DNA from: Neisseria sp. MVDL19-042950
GTDB lineage: Bacteria; Pseudomonadota; Gammaproteobacteria; Burkholderiales; Neisseriaceae
Reading direction: 5' to 3'
NCBI RefSeq assembly: GCF_030504625.1
Contig: NZ_JAUKWH010000004.1
Location: 124,001 to 188,000, forward strand
Length of the DNA stretch: 64,000 bases
Position 1 is the stretch's first letter. The number at the start of each line of letters is the position of its first letter. The notes beneath the pieces are model-generated. The model made no database searches. It saw only the letters and a list, made by a program, of their open reading frames with translations, and was not told the origin of the DNA. The position numbers and the translations under genes are program-made. Of this stretch, positions 1 through 8,714 are shown one piece after another.

Positions 1-380
1 TTGGACATGTTGCAGTTGATATTGACGGAACCGTTTATGGAAGAGCAGTTAGTATTTGGAGTGTTAATCATAAAGTTAACTATATCTTAAGACAGCAGGT
101 AAATATGCGTAGGGACACTTGGGGTTATACACTTGCTGTTACCAAAGCAGAAAAAGATGCAATTTTAAACGAGATACAAAAGCAGAGAAAAGAGAATAAG
201 CCATACAATTTAATTAATAATAGTTGCTCTTCTGCCATGGTAAATGTATTTGGTGTAACCGACATTCTTATTGTTGACCCGCGTTGGAGTTTGGGTGGGA
301 TGCTCTCGCCATCAGACATAATGGATGGCTTAAATAAATCTCCTCGAGTAATTAAAAGAAGGATTTATCCTAAAAAATGA
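1..380 (+). CDS. C-terminal part of a permuted papain-like (NlpC/P60/LRAT-like) protein, 5' end outside window
   Basis: The frame is open from the left edge (codons in phase with base 3) to TGA at 378-380, so only the C-terminal ~125 residues are present. The visible part begins GHVAVDIDGTVYG and later has NNSCSSAMVNVF. A His in a GH-x-hydrophobic strand followed about 70 residues later by a Cys in an N-x-C-S context is the layout of circularly permuted papain-like hydrolases. That assignment is inference from two motifs. The stop overlaps the next gene's start (ATGA), which suggests translational coupling. Base composition is clearly AT-richer than the division genes downstream. It may be the catalytic tail of a polymorphic toxin or effector, but the N-terminal part that would prove this is not visible. 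Confidence 0.6.
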   Translation, partial: GHVAVDIDGTVYGRAVSIWSVNHKVNYILRQQVNMRRDTWGYTLAVTKAEKDAILNEIQKQRKENKPYNLINNSCSSAMVNVFGVTDILIVDPRWSLGGMLSPSDIMDGLNKSPRVIKRRIYPKK

Positions 381-670
381 AAAAATATTTTTGTATGGCG
401 TTTTTCCTGTTGAGTGCGTGTCATTCACAAGAAATCAAAGTAAAAGCTTTAAGAAATGTACCCGGATATAACAGTACGGATGCTGCTTACAGTATATCTG
501 ATACGGGTGAGGTGGACTTGTCAACTGTAGATTTCATGATACCCAAAGGAAGTATCTGTTTTTTAGGTAATGAAAAATATGGAAAAACAGACCGTTTCGT
601 AGAAATTCGTTGTGAAAATGGGCTTAAAGGACTGGTCATTGAAGACGAAGCTTTCAAGCCTGTGGAGTAA
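377..670 (+). CDS. Small SH3-like lipoprotein, copy A (candidate immunity protein)
   Basis: This 97-aa protein has a lipoprotein signal with lipobox LLSAC, giving a mature N-terminal Cys at about residue 15. The C-terminal half (IPKGSICFLGNEKYGK ... FVEIRCENGLKGLV) has the alternating short-strand pattern of bacterial SH3-like domains. Its ATG overlaps the stop of the upstream papain-like gene by 4 nt. A near-identical paralogue lies 75 nt downstream. Lipoprotein anchoring places it in the periplasm or at the outer membrane. A role as periplasmic immunity protein to the upstream product is inferred from gene order and duplication only. An alternative is a ligand-binding lipoprotein of unknown role. 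Confidence 0.75.
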   Translation: MKKYFCMAFFLLSACHSQEIKVKALRNVPGYNSTDAAYSISDTGEVDLSTVDFMIPKGSICFLGNEKYGKTDRFVEIRCENGLKGLVIEDEAFKPVE

Positions 671-745
671 ATGAATTAGTGAGATATAGCCTAAAAACAG
701 CCTTGGACAGTTATTTTTAAATAAAAGTTTAGGTAAACCATCCAA

Positions 746-1012
746 ATGAAGCAATATTTCTGCATGGCGTTTTTCCTGTTGGGTGCGTGCCATTCACAAG
801 AAATCAAAGTAAAAGCGTTAAGAGACATACATGGATATAACAGTACAGATGCGGCTTACAGCCTTGTGGATTTTGTTATTCCCAAAGGAAGTATCTGTTT
901 TTTAGGTAATGAAAAATATGGAAAAACCGATCGGTTTGTCGAAATCCGTTGTGAAAACGGTTTAACAGGGCTGATTATCGAAGATGAAGCTTTTATGCCT
1001 TTGGATGAATAG
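746..1012 (+). CDS. Small SH3-like lipoprotein, copy B (tandem paralogue of 377-670)
   Basis: This 88-aa protein has lipobox LLGAC and is almost identical to copy A over the signal peptide and the C-terminal domain. It lacks about ten residues between the AAYS and VDF segments that copy A has, and differs at scattered positions. Tandem copies behind a putative toxin are typical of immunity loci that have duplicated or diversified. The 75-nt gap between copies contains no terminator-like hairpin, so both could be on one transcript. No specific biochemical function can be given. Confidence 0.75.
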   Translation: MKQYFCMAFFLLGACHSQEIKVKALRDIHGYNSTDAAYSLVDFVIPKGSICFLGNEKYGKTDRFVEIRCENGLTGLIIEDEAFMPLDE

Positions 1013-1036
1013 GTAATTAAATTCAAAATCTTAAAT

Positions 1037-1207
1037 ATGAACAAAACACTCAAAACCATTATTTTCCTCGTCGCTCTAATGGCCGCTTTTTACGCAGGCA
1101 TGAAATTCCAAGCCTATGTTTATGATGATTTATGTCTGGATTTGGGCGGCGGAAAACAACCCGGCGGTTATCCGATATGCGTGATGGAGCGCAAAACCGA
1201 TCAATAA
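1037..1207 (+). CDS. 56-aa single-pass membrane or secreted protein, unknown function
   Basis: ATG at 1037 opens a 56-codon frame ending TAA at 1205-1207. Residues 1-24 (MNKTLKTIIFLVALMAAFYA) form one hydrophobic N-terminal segment, either anchor or signal. The short polar tail has two cysteines (DDLCLDLG and YPICVMERK) that could form a disulfide in the periplasm. It lies just before mraY. Small genes at this spot are, as far as I recall, common in Neisseria division clusters. No strong ribosome binding site is visible, so the call rests on the signal-like N-terminus and its position. Confidence 0.5.
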   Translation: MNKTLKTIIFLVALMAAFYAGMKFQAYVYDDLCLDLGGGKQPGGYPICVMERKTDQ

Positions 1208-1209
1208 AA

Positions 1210-1260
1210 TGCCTGTCTGAAAACGGATTCGATAATGTTCGAAGCCTTTTCAGACGGCCT
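1210..1260 (+). terminator. Inverted DUS pair of mixed dialect, terminator-like hairpin before mraY
   Basis: The left arm at 1210-1221 is TGCCTGTCTGAA, the form I recall as the N. wadsworthii dialect (TG-wadDUS). The right arm at 1247-1260 is the complement of AGGCCGTCTGAAAA. The arms pair imperfectly around a ~25-nt loop. It separates the AT-rich accessory genes from mraY. Confidence 0.5.
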
Positions 1261-1296
1261 GATGAATAAAAACACAAACAAAAAGGAAGTACCTCC

Positions 1297-2379
1297 ATGC
1301 TTTTATGGCTAGCCCACTTCAGCGACTGGATTTCTGCGCTGAATATTTTCCAATACACTACATTCCGTGCCGTGATGGCTGCATTGACCGCTTTGGTCTT
1401 TTCACTCCTACTCGGCCCGTGGACCATCCGCAAGCTTACCGAGTTGAAAGTCGGCCAGGCCGTGCGCCACGACGGGCCGCAAACCCACCTGATTAAAACC
1501 GGTACGCCCACGATGGGCGGCTCGCTGATTCTTACCGCGATCACCGTGTCCACACTGCTGTGGGGCAATCTCGGCAACATCTACATCTGGATTCTGCTGC
1601 TGGTGTTATTGGCTACCGGCGCGCTGGGTTTTTACGACGACTGGCGCAAAGTGGTTTATAAAGACCCGAACGGCGTGTCGGCGCGGTTCAAAATGGTGTG
1701 GCAATCGGGCGTGGCATTGGCGGCGGGCTTGCTGCTGTTTTATGTGGCGCAGAACTCGGCCAACAATATTCTGATTGTGCCTTTCTTCAAACAAGTCGCC
1801 TTGCCGCTGGGCGTGTTCGGCTTTGTGGTGTTGGCTTATTTGACCATCGTCGGCACGTCCAATGCCGTGAACCTTACCGACGGTTTGGACGGCTTGGCCG
1901 CTTTCCCCGTGGTGCTGGTGGCGGGCGGTTTAGCGATTTTTGCCTACGCCAGCGGTCACTCCGAATTTGCCGCCTATTTGCAGCAGCCGTATGTGGCGGG
2001 CGCGAACGAAGTGGTGATTTTCTGCGCGGCCATGTGCGGCGCATGTTTGGGCTTTTTGTGGTTCAACGCCTACCCCGCGCAAGTGTTTATGGGCGACGTG
2101 GGTGCGCTGGCTTTGGGCGCGGCACTCGGCACCGTGGCCGTGATTATCCGCCAAGAGTTCGTGCTGGTGATTATGGGCGGCCTGTTTGTGGTCGAAGCCA
2201 TTTCCGTGATGCTGCAAGTGAGCTGGTACAAACGCACGAAAAAACGCATTTTCCTGATGGCACCGATTCACCACCATTACGAACAAAAAGGCTGGAAAGA
2301 AACGCAGGTGGTGGTGCGTTTTTGGATCATTACCATCGTGTTGGTGCTGATCGGTTTGAGTACGCTGAAGGTGCGTTGA
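1297..2379 (+). CDS. mraY: Phospho-N-acetylmuramoyl-pentapeptide-transferase
   Basis: MraY transfers phospho-MurNAc-pentapeptide from the UDP-linked precursor to undecaprenyl phosphate, forming lipid I on the inner face of the cytoplasmic membrane. The 360-aa product has the expected length and about ten membrane segments. Family motifs are present: GFYDDWRK near residue 113, [10 protein letters not shown] near 190, and the histidine cluster APIHHHYE near 324. The ATG at 1297 follows AAGGAAG at a suitable distance. It opens the division genes seen here; the usual upstream partners (murF, murE) would lie beyond the accessory patch and are not in the window. Confidence 0.97.
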   Translation: MLLWLAHFSDWISALNIFQYTTFRAVMAALTALVFSLLLGPWTIRKLTELKVGQAVRHDGPQTHLIKTGTPTMGGSLILTAITVSTLLWGNLGNIYIWILLLVLLATGALGFYDDWRKVVYKDPNGVSARFKMVWQSGVALAAGLLLFYVAQNSANNILIVPFFKQVALPLGVFGFVVLAYLTIVGTSNAVNLTDGLDGLAAFPVVLVAGGLAIFAYASGHSEFAAYLQQPYVAGANEVVIFCAAMCGACLGFLWFNAYPAQVFMGDVGALALGAALGTVAVIIRQEFVLVIMGGLFVVEAISVMLQVSWYKRTKKRIFLMAPIHHHYEQKGWKETQVVVRFWIITIVLVLIGLSTLKVR

Positions 2380-2445
2380 GGCCGTCTGAAAGATCGAGTA
2401 ATCAAGCATATTTTATGACCATGATCACAGTTTCAGGGGATGGAA

Positions 2446-2745
2446 ATGCTGCAAATCTTGATTTTATTGATATTCGGGAAGTTACAGGATAGTTTTGACA
2501 ATTACCCGGCATGGAAATGGGCAGTAGGCTATGTGTTGCTGAATGTGATATTAAGCCGGGTCATCGATATCAGCGCATTGCCTGTTTCGATAATAAGTTC
2601 CGCTATTTTGGGGCTATATGCTTGGGGTTACTTTGTATTGCTCAGGAGGGTTAGCGATAGCCTCTTATTGTGGCTGGTTATTTTATTGGTGGGCGCATTG
2701 TTGCCAATTGTTGCTGCTATTAATGTTGTTCAAGACTTGACCTGA
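2446..2745 (+). CDS. Small three-helix membrane protein between mraY and murD, unknown function
   Basis: The product is about 99 aa and has three hydrophobic segments: residues 1-12, 23-60 (with a short break) and 70-95. The ATG at 2446 is chosen because AGGGG lies at 2435-2439, a 6-nt gap; an in-frame ATG at 2440 would overlap that site. Composition is somewhat more AT-rich than mraY and murD, and the gene is not part of the conserved division cluster, so it looks like an insertion. I do not recognise a family. Confidence 0.6.
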   Translation: MLQILILLIFGKLQDSFDNYPAWKWAVGYVLLNVILSRVIDISALPVSIISSAILGLYAWGYFVLLRRVSDSLLLWLVILLVGALLPIVAAINVVQDLT

Positions 2746-2826
2746 TAAGTAAAACGGAATCTTTCACATTGTTATTTAAATTGGATGAGGCGGATGAAAA
2801 CCCCTCCATTAAGGTATCGACAAAAC

Positions 2827-4164
2827 ATGAACTGGCAAAACAAAAAAATCCTAGTCGCCGGCTTGGGCGGCACGGGTGTTTCGATGATTGCGTTTTTGCT
2901 GCAGCAGGGCGCACAGGTGGCGGCTTATGATGCCTGTCTGAAAGCCGAACGCGAGGCGGAATTGAAGCAGCGGTTTAACGGCTTAAGCTGTTATACAGGC
3001 CGTCTGAAAGATGCTTTGACGCACGGCTTCGATATTCTCGCCCTCAGCCCCGGCATCAGCGAGCGTACGCCTGAAATCGAGGCGTTCAAGCAAAGCGGCG
3101 GCGTGGTGTTGGGCGATGTGGAAATTCTGGCGCACGAGTTGAAAGGCAAAAGCGACAAAATCATCGCCATCACCGGCAGCAACGGCAAAACCACCGTAAC
3201 CAGTTTGGTCGGTTATCTGTGTGAAAAATGCGGGCTGGATACCGTGGTGGCGGGCAATATCGGCACGCCCGTGTTGGAAGCCTATATGCAGCGCGGCGGC
3301 AAAGCGGCGGACGTATGGGTGCTCGAGTTATCCAGTTTCCAACTTGAAAACACCGGCCATCTTGCCGCCGATGCCGCGGTGGTGCTGAATATTTCCGAAG
3401 ACCATCTCGACCGCTACGACGACCTGCTCGACTACGCCCACGCCAAAGACAAAATCTTTCGCGGCCACGGCGTGCAGGTGCTCAATGCCGACGACGTGAT
3501 GTGCCGCGCCATGAAACGTCCGAACCGCGACGTTAAATGGTTTTCATTGGAAGGACAGGCCGATTATTGGGCAGATGTTCAGGCAGGCCGTCTGAAAGCC
3601 GGTGCAAACGATTTGCTGGACACCGCCGCCATTCCCCTGCAAGGCTTGCATAATGCGGCAAACGTGTTGGCGGCTTTGGCTTTGTGCGAAGCCGTCGGCC
3701 TGCCGCGAACCGAATTGCTGCAACATATTCAAACCTTTAAAGGCTTGCCGCACCGAGTGGAAAAAGTCGGCGAGAAAAACGGCATCACGTTTATCGACGA
3801 CAGCAAAGGCACCAATGTCGGTGCCACCGCCGCCGCCATTGCCGGTTTGCAAAGCCCGCTGGTGTTGATTGCGGGCGGGCAGGGCAAAGGGCAGGACTTC
3901 ACGCCCCTGCGCGCAGCACTGCACAACAAAGCCCGCGCCGTGCTGCTGATCGGTGTGGACGCGCCGCTTATCCGCCGCGATTTGACAGGCTGCGGCGTGG
4001 ACTTGATTGACTGCGCAACGCTGGAAGAAGCCGTTCAGACGGCCTACAAGCTGGCGCAAAGCGGCGATATTGTTTTGCTCAGCCCGGCTTGCGCGAGCTT
4101 CGATATGTTCAAAGGCTATGCGCATCGGGCGCAGGTGTTTGTTGAGGTGTTTGAGGCGTTGTAA
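2827..4164 (+). CDS. murD: UDP-N-acetylmuramoyl-L-alanine--D-glutamate ligase
   Basis: MurD adds D-glutamate to UDP-MurNAc-L-alanine in the cytoplasm using ATP. The start [15 protein letters not shown] matches the usual Neisseria N-terminus; ATGs at 2785 and 2794 would add an atypical leader. The product is 445 aa. Visible features are the N-terminal nucleotide-fold glycine motif (AGLGGTGVS), the ATP loop [12 protein letters not shown] near residue 118, [12 protein letters not shown], and the C-terminal ligase motif HRVEK...[12 protein letters not shown] are embedded in frame: GRLK at about 2999 and 3591, VQTAY near 4032, and a TG-type DUS at 2931-2942 coding within DACLKAE. Confidence 0.97.
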   Translation: MNWQNKKILVAGLGGTGVSMIAFLLQQGAQVAAYDACLKAEREAELKQRFNGLSCYTGRLKDALTHGFDILALSPGISERTPEIEAFKQSGGVVLGDVEILAHELKGKSDKIIAITGSNGKTTVTSLVGYLCEKCGLDTVVAGNIGTPVLEAYMQRGGKAADVWVLELSSFQLENTGHLAADAAVVLNISEDHLDRYDDLLDYAHAKDKIFRGHGVQVLNADDVMCRAMKRPNRDVKWFSLEGQADYWADVQAGRLKAGANDLLDTAAIPLQGLHNAANVLAALALCEAVGLPRTELLQHIQTFKGLPHRVEKVGEKNGITFIDDSKGTNVGATAAAIAGLQSPLVLIAGGQGKGQDFTPLRAALHNKARAVLLIGVDAPLIRRDLTGCGVDLIDCATLEEAVQTAYKLAQSGDIVLLSPACASFDMFKGYAHRAQVFVEVFEAL

Positions 4165-4166
4165 TC

Positions 4167-4220
4167 AGGCCGTCTGAAAAGCATCACTGTGAAACCGAAT
4201 TTTATTTTTTCAGACGGCCT
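4167..4220. terminator. Inverted AG-DUS pair after murD
   Basis: AGGCCGTCTGAAAA at 4167-4180 pairs with its complement at 4207-4220 across a loop of about 26 nt. It may act as a weak terminator between murD and the broken transpeptidase gene. Confidence 0.5.
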
Positions 4221-4230
4221 TGAGCAGAAT

Positions 4231-4759
4231 ATGAACCGACGTAAAAAATGGCAACGCCGCCTCTTCGCTACGATATGCCTGTTGGCTGCGGTGCTCGATG
4301 CAGCGCTGTTTTTGCTGAAGCCGCCGGAAGTATCGGAAGGCGCGGCGGAATCCAAACCCGAAGCGGGCAGCAGCAAACCGCTGCCGTCTGAAGCCGTGAT
4401 AGACCGATCGGTGGTTTATCAAGAAAAACGCTAGACACGGGCGTATCATGACAGCGAACTGATGAAAATCTATCCTGTGTCGCTGGGTTTCAATCCGGTA
4501 GGCCGCAAGCAGTTTGAAGGCGACGGCAAAACGCCCGAAAGTATTTACCGGACAAACAAACGCAATCCGCCGCTGCCGCGCAAGACAAACCGGCGGCGGA
4601 TTGATTAAAATCCACGGCCTGCCCACCGGCCGAGGTTTTATCGGCCGCCAATATCTGTGCCGCGATTGGGCTGACGGCGGTATTGCCGTTACCGACGGAG
4701 AAGTCGGCGAACCTTGCCGCAGCGTCGCACATAACGCCGGAATCAATATTAAACCGTAA
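4231..4759 (+). pseudogene. Decayed L,D-transpeptidase (YkuD family) gene
   Basis: The frame from ATG 4231 gives an N-terminal anchor (RRLFATICLLAAVLDAALF) and reads to VVYQEKR, where TAG at 4432-4434 interrupts it. A single CAG-to-TAG change would explain this. The same frame continues with HDSELMKIYPVSLGFNPVG and FEGDGKTPES, a typical YkuD segment, then runs into a stop. The C-terminal YkuD part resumes in another frame at about 4595: IKIHGLPTGRGFIG, then DWADGGIAVTDGEVGE, ending NIKP at 4759. The region between is shortened. The catalytic cysteine of the usual D-G-C-I-A-V-T motif reads Gly. Nonsense change, frame loss, deletion and loss of the nucleophile together indicate a genuine pseudogene. 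Confidence 0.85.
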
Positions 4760-4762
4760 GTT

Positions 4763-4798
4763 TTTTCAGACGGCCTGCTTGACGGGGCCGTCTGAAAA
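4763..4798. terminator. Inverted DUS pair between the pseudogene and ftsW
   Basis: TTTTCAGACGGCC at 4763-4775 and its complement at 4786-4798 form a 13-bp stem with a ~10-nt loop. T and A runs on the two sides would allow termination in either direction. Confidence 0.55.
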
Positions 4799-4833
4799 CA
4801 TGAAACAACAGAAATACATCCGAAACCAGAAAT

Positions 4834-5994
4834 ATGATTACCGAATCGAAAATCCTAGACCGCAAAATCCTGCGCAGCGGCCATAAAATCGACCAGTCCT
4901 TGTTGTGGATGGTGGTGCTGATGGTAACGTTCAGCCTGATGATGATTTATTCCGCCTCCATTGCTTATGCCGCGCACGACGGCGGCGACAAGTGGTTTTA
5001 CCTCGGCCGCCAAGCCATGTTTTTAAGCGCGGGTGCGTTGTTCGGTCTGCTTGCCGCCAAAATCCCGATGGCCAGATGGAAAAAGATGACGCCACTGATA
5101 TTGCTGGTCAGTTTGGTGTTATTGGTGGCCGTGTTGGTGGTGGGGCGCGAGATTAACGGTGCGAAACGCTGGATTCATCTGGGGCCGGTCAATTTGCAAC
5201 CCACCGAAATATTCAAACTGGCGGTGATTCTGTATCTGTCGAGCTTCTTTACCCGCCGTGCCGAAATTCTCAAACAGTTTAAAAAAGTGGGCTTCTCGGC
5301 CGTGCCGGTCGGTATCGGCTTGGGCTTGATTATGTTGGAGCCCGACTTCGGTTCGTTTGTGGTGGTAACCGCCGTGGCGATGGGGCTGCTGTTTCTGGCT
5401 GGCCTGCCGTGGCGTTGGTTCATGATGATGGTGGGTATCGGTTTGACCAGCATGATAGGGCTGATTGCCGTTGCCCCGTACCGGATGGCGCGGGTGGCGG
5501 CATTCCTGAACCCGTGGGAAGACCCGCTCGGCAAAGGTTACCAGCTTACCCATTCGCTGATGGCGATTGCCCGCGGCGAGTGGTTCGGCGTGGGTTTGGG
5601 CGCGAGCTTGGAAAAACGCTTCTACCTGCCCGAAGCGCACACCGACTTTATTTTGGCCGTTATCGGCGAAGAGTTCGGTTTTGTCGGTATTTTCGTGCTG
5701 ATTTTCTGTTATGCGTGGCTGGTGTGGCGTGCGTTTTCTATCGGCAAGCAGGCGCGCGATCTGGAATTGTATTTCGGGGCGTATGTGTCGAAAGGTATCG
5801 GTATCTGGCTGGGTATTCAGAGTTTTTTCAACATCGGTGTGAATATCGGTTTGCTGCCGACCAAAGGTTTGACGCTGCCGCTGATGTCTTACGGCGGTTC
5901 GGCGGTGATTATCATGTTGGTGTGCATGGCTTTGTTATTGAGGATAGATTATGAAAACCGCTTAAAATTGCGCGGTTATAAAGTAGAAGGATAA
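4834..5994 (+). CDS. ftsW: Division SEDS protein FtsW (peptidoglycan glycosyltransferase)
   Basis: FtsW polymerises lipid II into septal glycan together with its class B penicillin-binding protein, in the cytoplasmic membrane at midcell. The 386-aa product has about ten membrane segments and the SEDS signatures REINGAKRWI near residue 105, QPTEIFKLAVILYLSSFF near 123, the HTDFI loop, and LPLMSYGGSAVI near the end. Position inside the division cluster argues for FtsW rather than its paralogue RodA. Stop and the murG start are 3 nt apart. Confidence 0.95.
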   Translation: MITESKILDRKILRSGHKIDQSLLWMVVLMVTFSLMMIYSASIAYAAHDGGDKWFYLGRQAMFLSAGALFGLLAAKIPMARWKKMTPLILLVSLVLLVAVLVVGREINGAKRWIHLGPVNLQPTEIFKLAVILYLSSFFTRRAEILKQFKKVGFSAVPVGIGLGLIMLEPDFGSFVVVTAVAMGLLFLAGLPWRWFMMMVGIGLTSMIGLIAVAPYRMARVAAFLNPWEDPLGKGYQLTHSLMAIARGEWFGVGLGASLEKRFYLPEAHTDFILAVIGEEFGFVGIFVLIFCYAWLVWRAFSIGKQARDLELYFGAYVSKGIGIWLGIQSFFNIGVNIGLLPTKGLTLPLMSYGGSAVIIMLVCMALLLRIDYENRLKLRGYKVEG

Positions 5995-5997
5995 AAA

Positions 5998-7065
5998 ATG
6001 GCAAGAAAAACATTCATGCTGATGGCGGGGGGCACGGGAGGCCACATTTTTCCGGCATTGGCAGTAGCCGAATCATTACGGGAGTACGGGCATCGTGTGA
6101 TTTGGCTGGGCAGCGAAGATTCGATGGAAACGCGTATTGTGCCGCAACACAATATTCCGCTGGAAACATTGGCGATTAAAGGTGTGCGCGGTAATGGTTG
6201 GAAACGCAAGCTGATGCTGCCGTTTACTTTGTTCAAAACCGTACAGCATGCGTTGCACATTATCAAAAAACACCGCGTGGATTGTGTTATCGGTTTCGGC
6301 GGTTTCGTTACTTTTCCGGGAGGAGTGGCGGCGAAGCTGGCCGGTATTCCGATTGTGATTCACGAACAAAATGCCGTGGCGGGGCTGGCAAACAAACAGC
6401 TTTCCCGCTGGGCGCGCCGCGTGCTATATGCCTTCCCCAAAGCATTCGATAATCCCGACGGTTTGGTCGGCAATCCGGTGCGTGCCGATATTGCCGCATT
6501 GCCCGATCCTGCCGAGCGTTTTGCCGGTCGCGAAGGCCGTCTGAAAATATTGGTGATGGGCGGCAGTTTGGGTGCGGACGTGCTGAACCAAATCGTTCCG
6601 CAGGCATTGGCATTGCTGTTGGAAAGCGAACGCCCGCAGATCTATCATCAGGCGGGCCGCAATAAATTGGGCACATTGCAGGCCGACTACGATATTTTGG
6701 GCGTGGAGGCCGAGTGCGTGGAGTTTATCGACGACATGGTGTCCGCCTACCGCGATGCCGATCTGGTAATTTGCCGTGCCGGTGCGTTGACGATTGCCGA
6801 ATTGACCGCCGCCGGTTTGGGAGCGTTGCTGGTGCCATATCCGCATGCGGTAGACGACCACCAAACCGCCAACGCCCGTTTTATGGTGAAGGCCGATGCG
6901 GGGCTGTTGCTGCCGCAATCCCAGTTGACTGCCGAGAAGCTGTCGGAAGTATTGTGGGCGTTGAACCGCGAACGCTGTTTGGAGTGGGCGAAAAACGCCC
7001 GCACGCTCGCCATGCCGTACAGCGCGGATGATGTGGCGGTAACGGCGATTGCCACCACCATGTAA
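5998..7065 (+). CDS. murG: UDP-N-acetylglucosamine:lipid I GlcNAc transferase
   Basis: MurG converts lipid I to lipid II on the inner membrane face. The 355-aa product has the GT28 features: the N-terminal GGTGGHIFPALAVA loop near residue 11, HEQNAVAGLANK near 122, GGSLGADVLN near 184, and the UDP-GlcNAc site ICRAGALTIAELTA near 258. A DUS is coded in frame at about 6537 (GRLK). The start at 5998 follows AAGGATAAAA. Confidence 0.97.
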   Translation: MARKTFMLMAGGTGGHIFPALAVAESLREYGHRVIWLGSEDSMETRIVPQHNIPLETLAIKGVRGNGWKRKLMLPFTLFKTVQHALHIIKKHRVDCVIGFGGFVTFPGGVAAKLAGIPIVIHEQNAVAGLANKQLSRWARRVLYAFPKAFDNPDGLVGNPVRADIAALPDPAERFAGREGRLKILVMGGSLGADVLNQIVPQALALLLESERPQIYHQAGRNKLGTLQADYDILGVEAECVEFIDDMVSAYRDADLVICRAGALTIAELTAAGLGALLVPYPHAVDDHQTANARFMVKADAGLLLPQSQLTAEKLSEVLWALNRERCLEWAKNARTLAMPYSADDVAVTAIATTM

Positions 7066-7067
7066 GG

Positions 7068-7105
7068 TTTTCAGACGGCCGGTTTCAAACCTGAGGCCGT
7101 CTTAA
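7068..7105. terminator. Imperfect inverted DUS pair after murG
   Basis: TTTTCAGACGGCC at 7069-7081 pairs with AGGCCGTCTTAAAA near 7092-7105, a variant arm with TTAA in place of TGAA. A further degenerate DUS (complement of AGGCTGTCTGAA) lies near 7124-7135. Confidence 0.45.
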
Positions 7106-7255
7106 AAAGAGAGCTTCGTGCCTTTCAGACAGCCTCGTTCAGTGTTAAACGCCCTTTACATTAAAATCATGGCGTATATTGCTTCGGGCCTTTAAAATAA
7201 TGGCTTTTCAGCCTCCGAAAAGGCCGTCTGAAACGGAGCTTCGGGATAATTCCAA

Positions 7256-8653
7256 ATGATGAAAAACAGAGTTAACAACATTCATTTTGTGGGCATCGGC
7301 GGCGCAGGTATGAGCGGGATTGCCGAGGTTTTGCACAATCTGGGTTTTAAAGTATCCGGTTCCGATCAGGCCCAAAGCGCGGTAACGCAGCATTTGAGCA
7401 GCTTGGGCGTTCGGGTTTATCCCGGCCATACCGCCGAACATGTGGCCGATGCCGATGTGGTGGTTACGTCTACCGCCGTGAAATCCGACAACCCCGAAGT
7501 GGTTGCCGCACAAGAGCGCAAGATTCCCGTGATTCCCCGCGCCCTGATGCTGGCGGAGCTGATGCGCTTCCGCGACGGTATTGCCATTGCCGGCACGCAC
7601 GGCAAAACCACCACCACCAGCCTTACCGCTTCCGTGCTGGCGGCGGCAGGCATGGATCCGACTTTCGTTATCGGCGGTAAACTGACTGCCGCCGGCACCA
7701 ACGCACGGTTGGGGCGCGGCGAATACCTTGTTGCCGAGGCCGACGAATCCGATGCTTCGTTCCTGCATTTAACGCCCGTGATGTCGGTGGTTACCAATAT
7801 CGACACCGACCACATGGATACTTACGACCACAGCGTCGAGAAGCTGTATCAGGCGTTTGTTACCTTTATCCACCGCATGCCTTTCTACGGCAAGGCGTTT
7901 TTGTGTATCGACAGCGAGCACGTCCGCGCCATCATTCCGCGTATCAGCAAACCTTTCGCCACTTACGGGTTGGATGAATCTGCCGATATTTATGCCACCG
8001 ATGTGCGCACGGAAGGCACGCAGATGCGCTTTACCGTGCATGTGAAGCAAGACGACATCAAGCCGTTCGAAGTGGTGTTGAACATGCCCGGCCGCCACAA
8101 TGTGCTGAACGCACTTGCCGCCATCGGCGTGGCATTGGAAGTCGGCGCGTCGGTCGAGGCCATACAGAAAGGATTGCTCGGCTTCGAAGGTGTAGGCCGC
8201 CGTTTCCAAAAATACGGTGAAATTGCATTGCCGAACGGAGGAAAAGCCACATTAATCGACGATTACGGCCATCACCCCGTAGAAATGGCCGCTACGTTGG
8301 CCGCCGCACGCGGAGCTTATCCGGACAACCGTTTGGTGTTGGCATTCCAACCGCACCGCTATACCCGTACCCGCGATTTGTTTGAAGATTTCGTGAGTGT
8401 GCTGAATACCGTCGATACTTTGGTGTTGACCGAAGTATATGCGGCCGGCGAAGACCCGATTATCGCTGCCGACAGCCGCGCATTGGCACGCGCCGTACGG
8501 GTGTTGGGCAAGCTCGAGCCGATTTACTGCGAAGATGTCAACGCCTTGCCGGAAACACTGCTGAATGTGTTGAAAGACGGCGACGTATTGCTGACTATGG
8601 GCGCAGGCAGCATCAACAAGACCCCGCAGGCTCTGGCGGGTAAGAATATCTGA
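7256..8653 (+). CDS. murC: UDP-N-acetylmuramate--L-alanine ligase
   Basis: MurC adds L-alanine to UDP-MurNAc, the first amino acid of the stem peptide. The 465-aa product starts [16 protein letters not shown]; the second ATG (7259) is an equally possible start. Visible motifs are the [12 protein letters not shown] nucleotide fold, the ATP loop [11 protein letters not shown] near residue 111, EADESDASF, and the C-terminal [10 protein letters not shown] near 335. The ~190-nt gap after murG holds degenerate DUS only. Confidence 0.97.
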   Translation: MMKNRVNNIHFVGIGGAGMSGIAEVLHNLGFKVSGSDQAQSAVTQHLSSLGVRVYPGHTAEHVADADVVVTSTAVKSDNPEVVAAQERKIPVIPRALMLAELMRFRDGIAIAGTHGKTTTTSLTASVLAAAGMDPTFVIGGKLTAAGTNARLGRGEYLVAEADESDASFLHLTPVMSVVTNIDTDHMDTYDHSVEKLYQAFVTFIHRMPFYGKAFLCIDSEHVRAIIPRISKPFATYGLDESADIYATDVRTEGTQMRFTVHVKQDDIKPFEVVLNMPGRHNVLNALAAIGVALEVGASVEAIQKGLLGFEGVGRRFQKYGEIALPNGGKATLIDDYGHHPVEMAATLAAARGAYPDNRLVLAFQPHRYTRTRDLFEDFVSVLNTVDTLVLTEVYAAGEDPIIAADSRALARAVRVLGKLEPIYCEDVNALPETLLNVLKDGDVLLTMGAGSINKTPQALAGKNI

Positions 8654-8666
8654 TAACAAACATAAC

Positions 8667-8697
8667 AGGCCGTCTGAAAACCAACAGGCCGTCTGAA
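8667..8697. repeat. Two directly repeated DUS
   Basis: AGGCCGTCTGAA occurs at 8667-8678 and again in the same orientation at 8686-8697. Because the copies are direct they cannot form the usual hairpin, so this spot should favour uptake without terminating transcription between murC and ddl. Confidence 0.8.
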
Positions 8698-8714
8698 TAA
8701 GAAAGAAGCAAACC

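Noticed and set aside
1698-2492. 264-codon frame overlapping mraY
   Set aside because: It is an arginine- and glycine-rich shadow frame of mraY with no start signal.
4189-4434. Intact 81-aa gene before ftsW
   Set aside because: The frame continues past TAG into a recognisable YkuD segment, so this is the 5' part of a pseudogene; the first ATG also lies inside a DUS hairpin.
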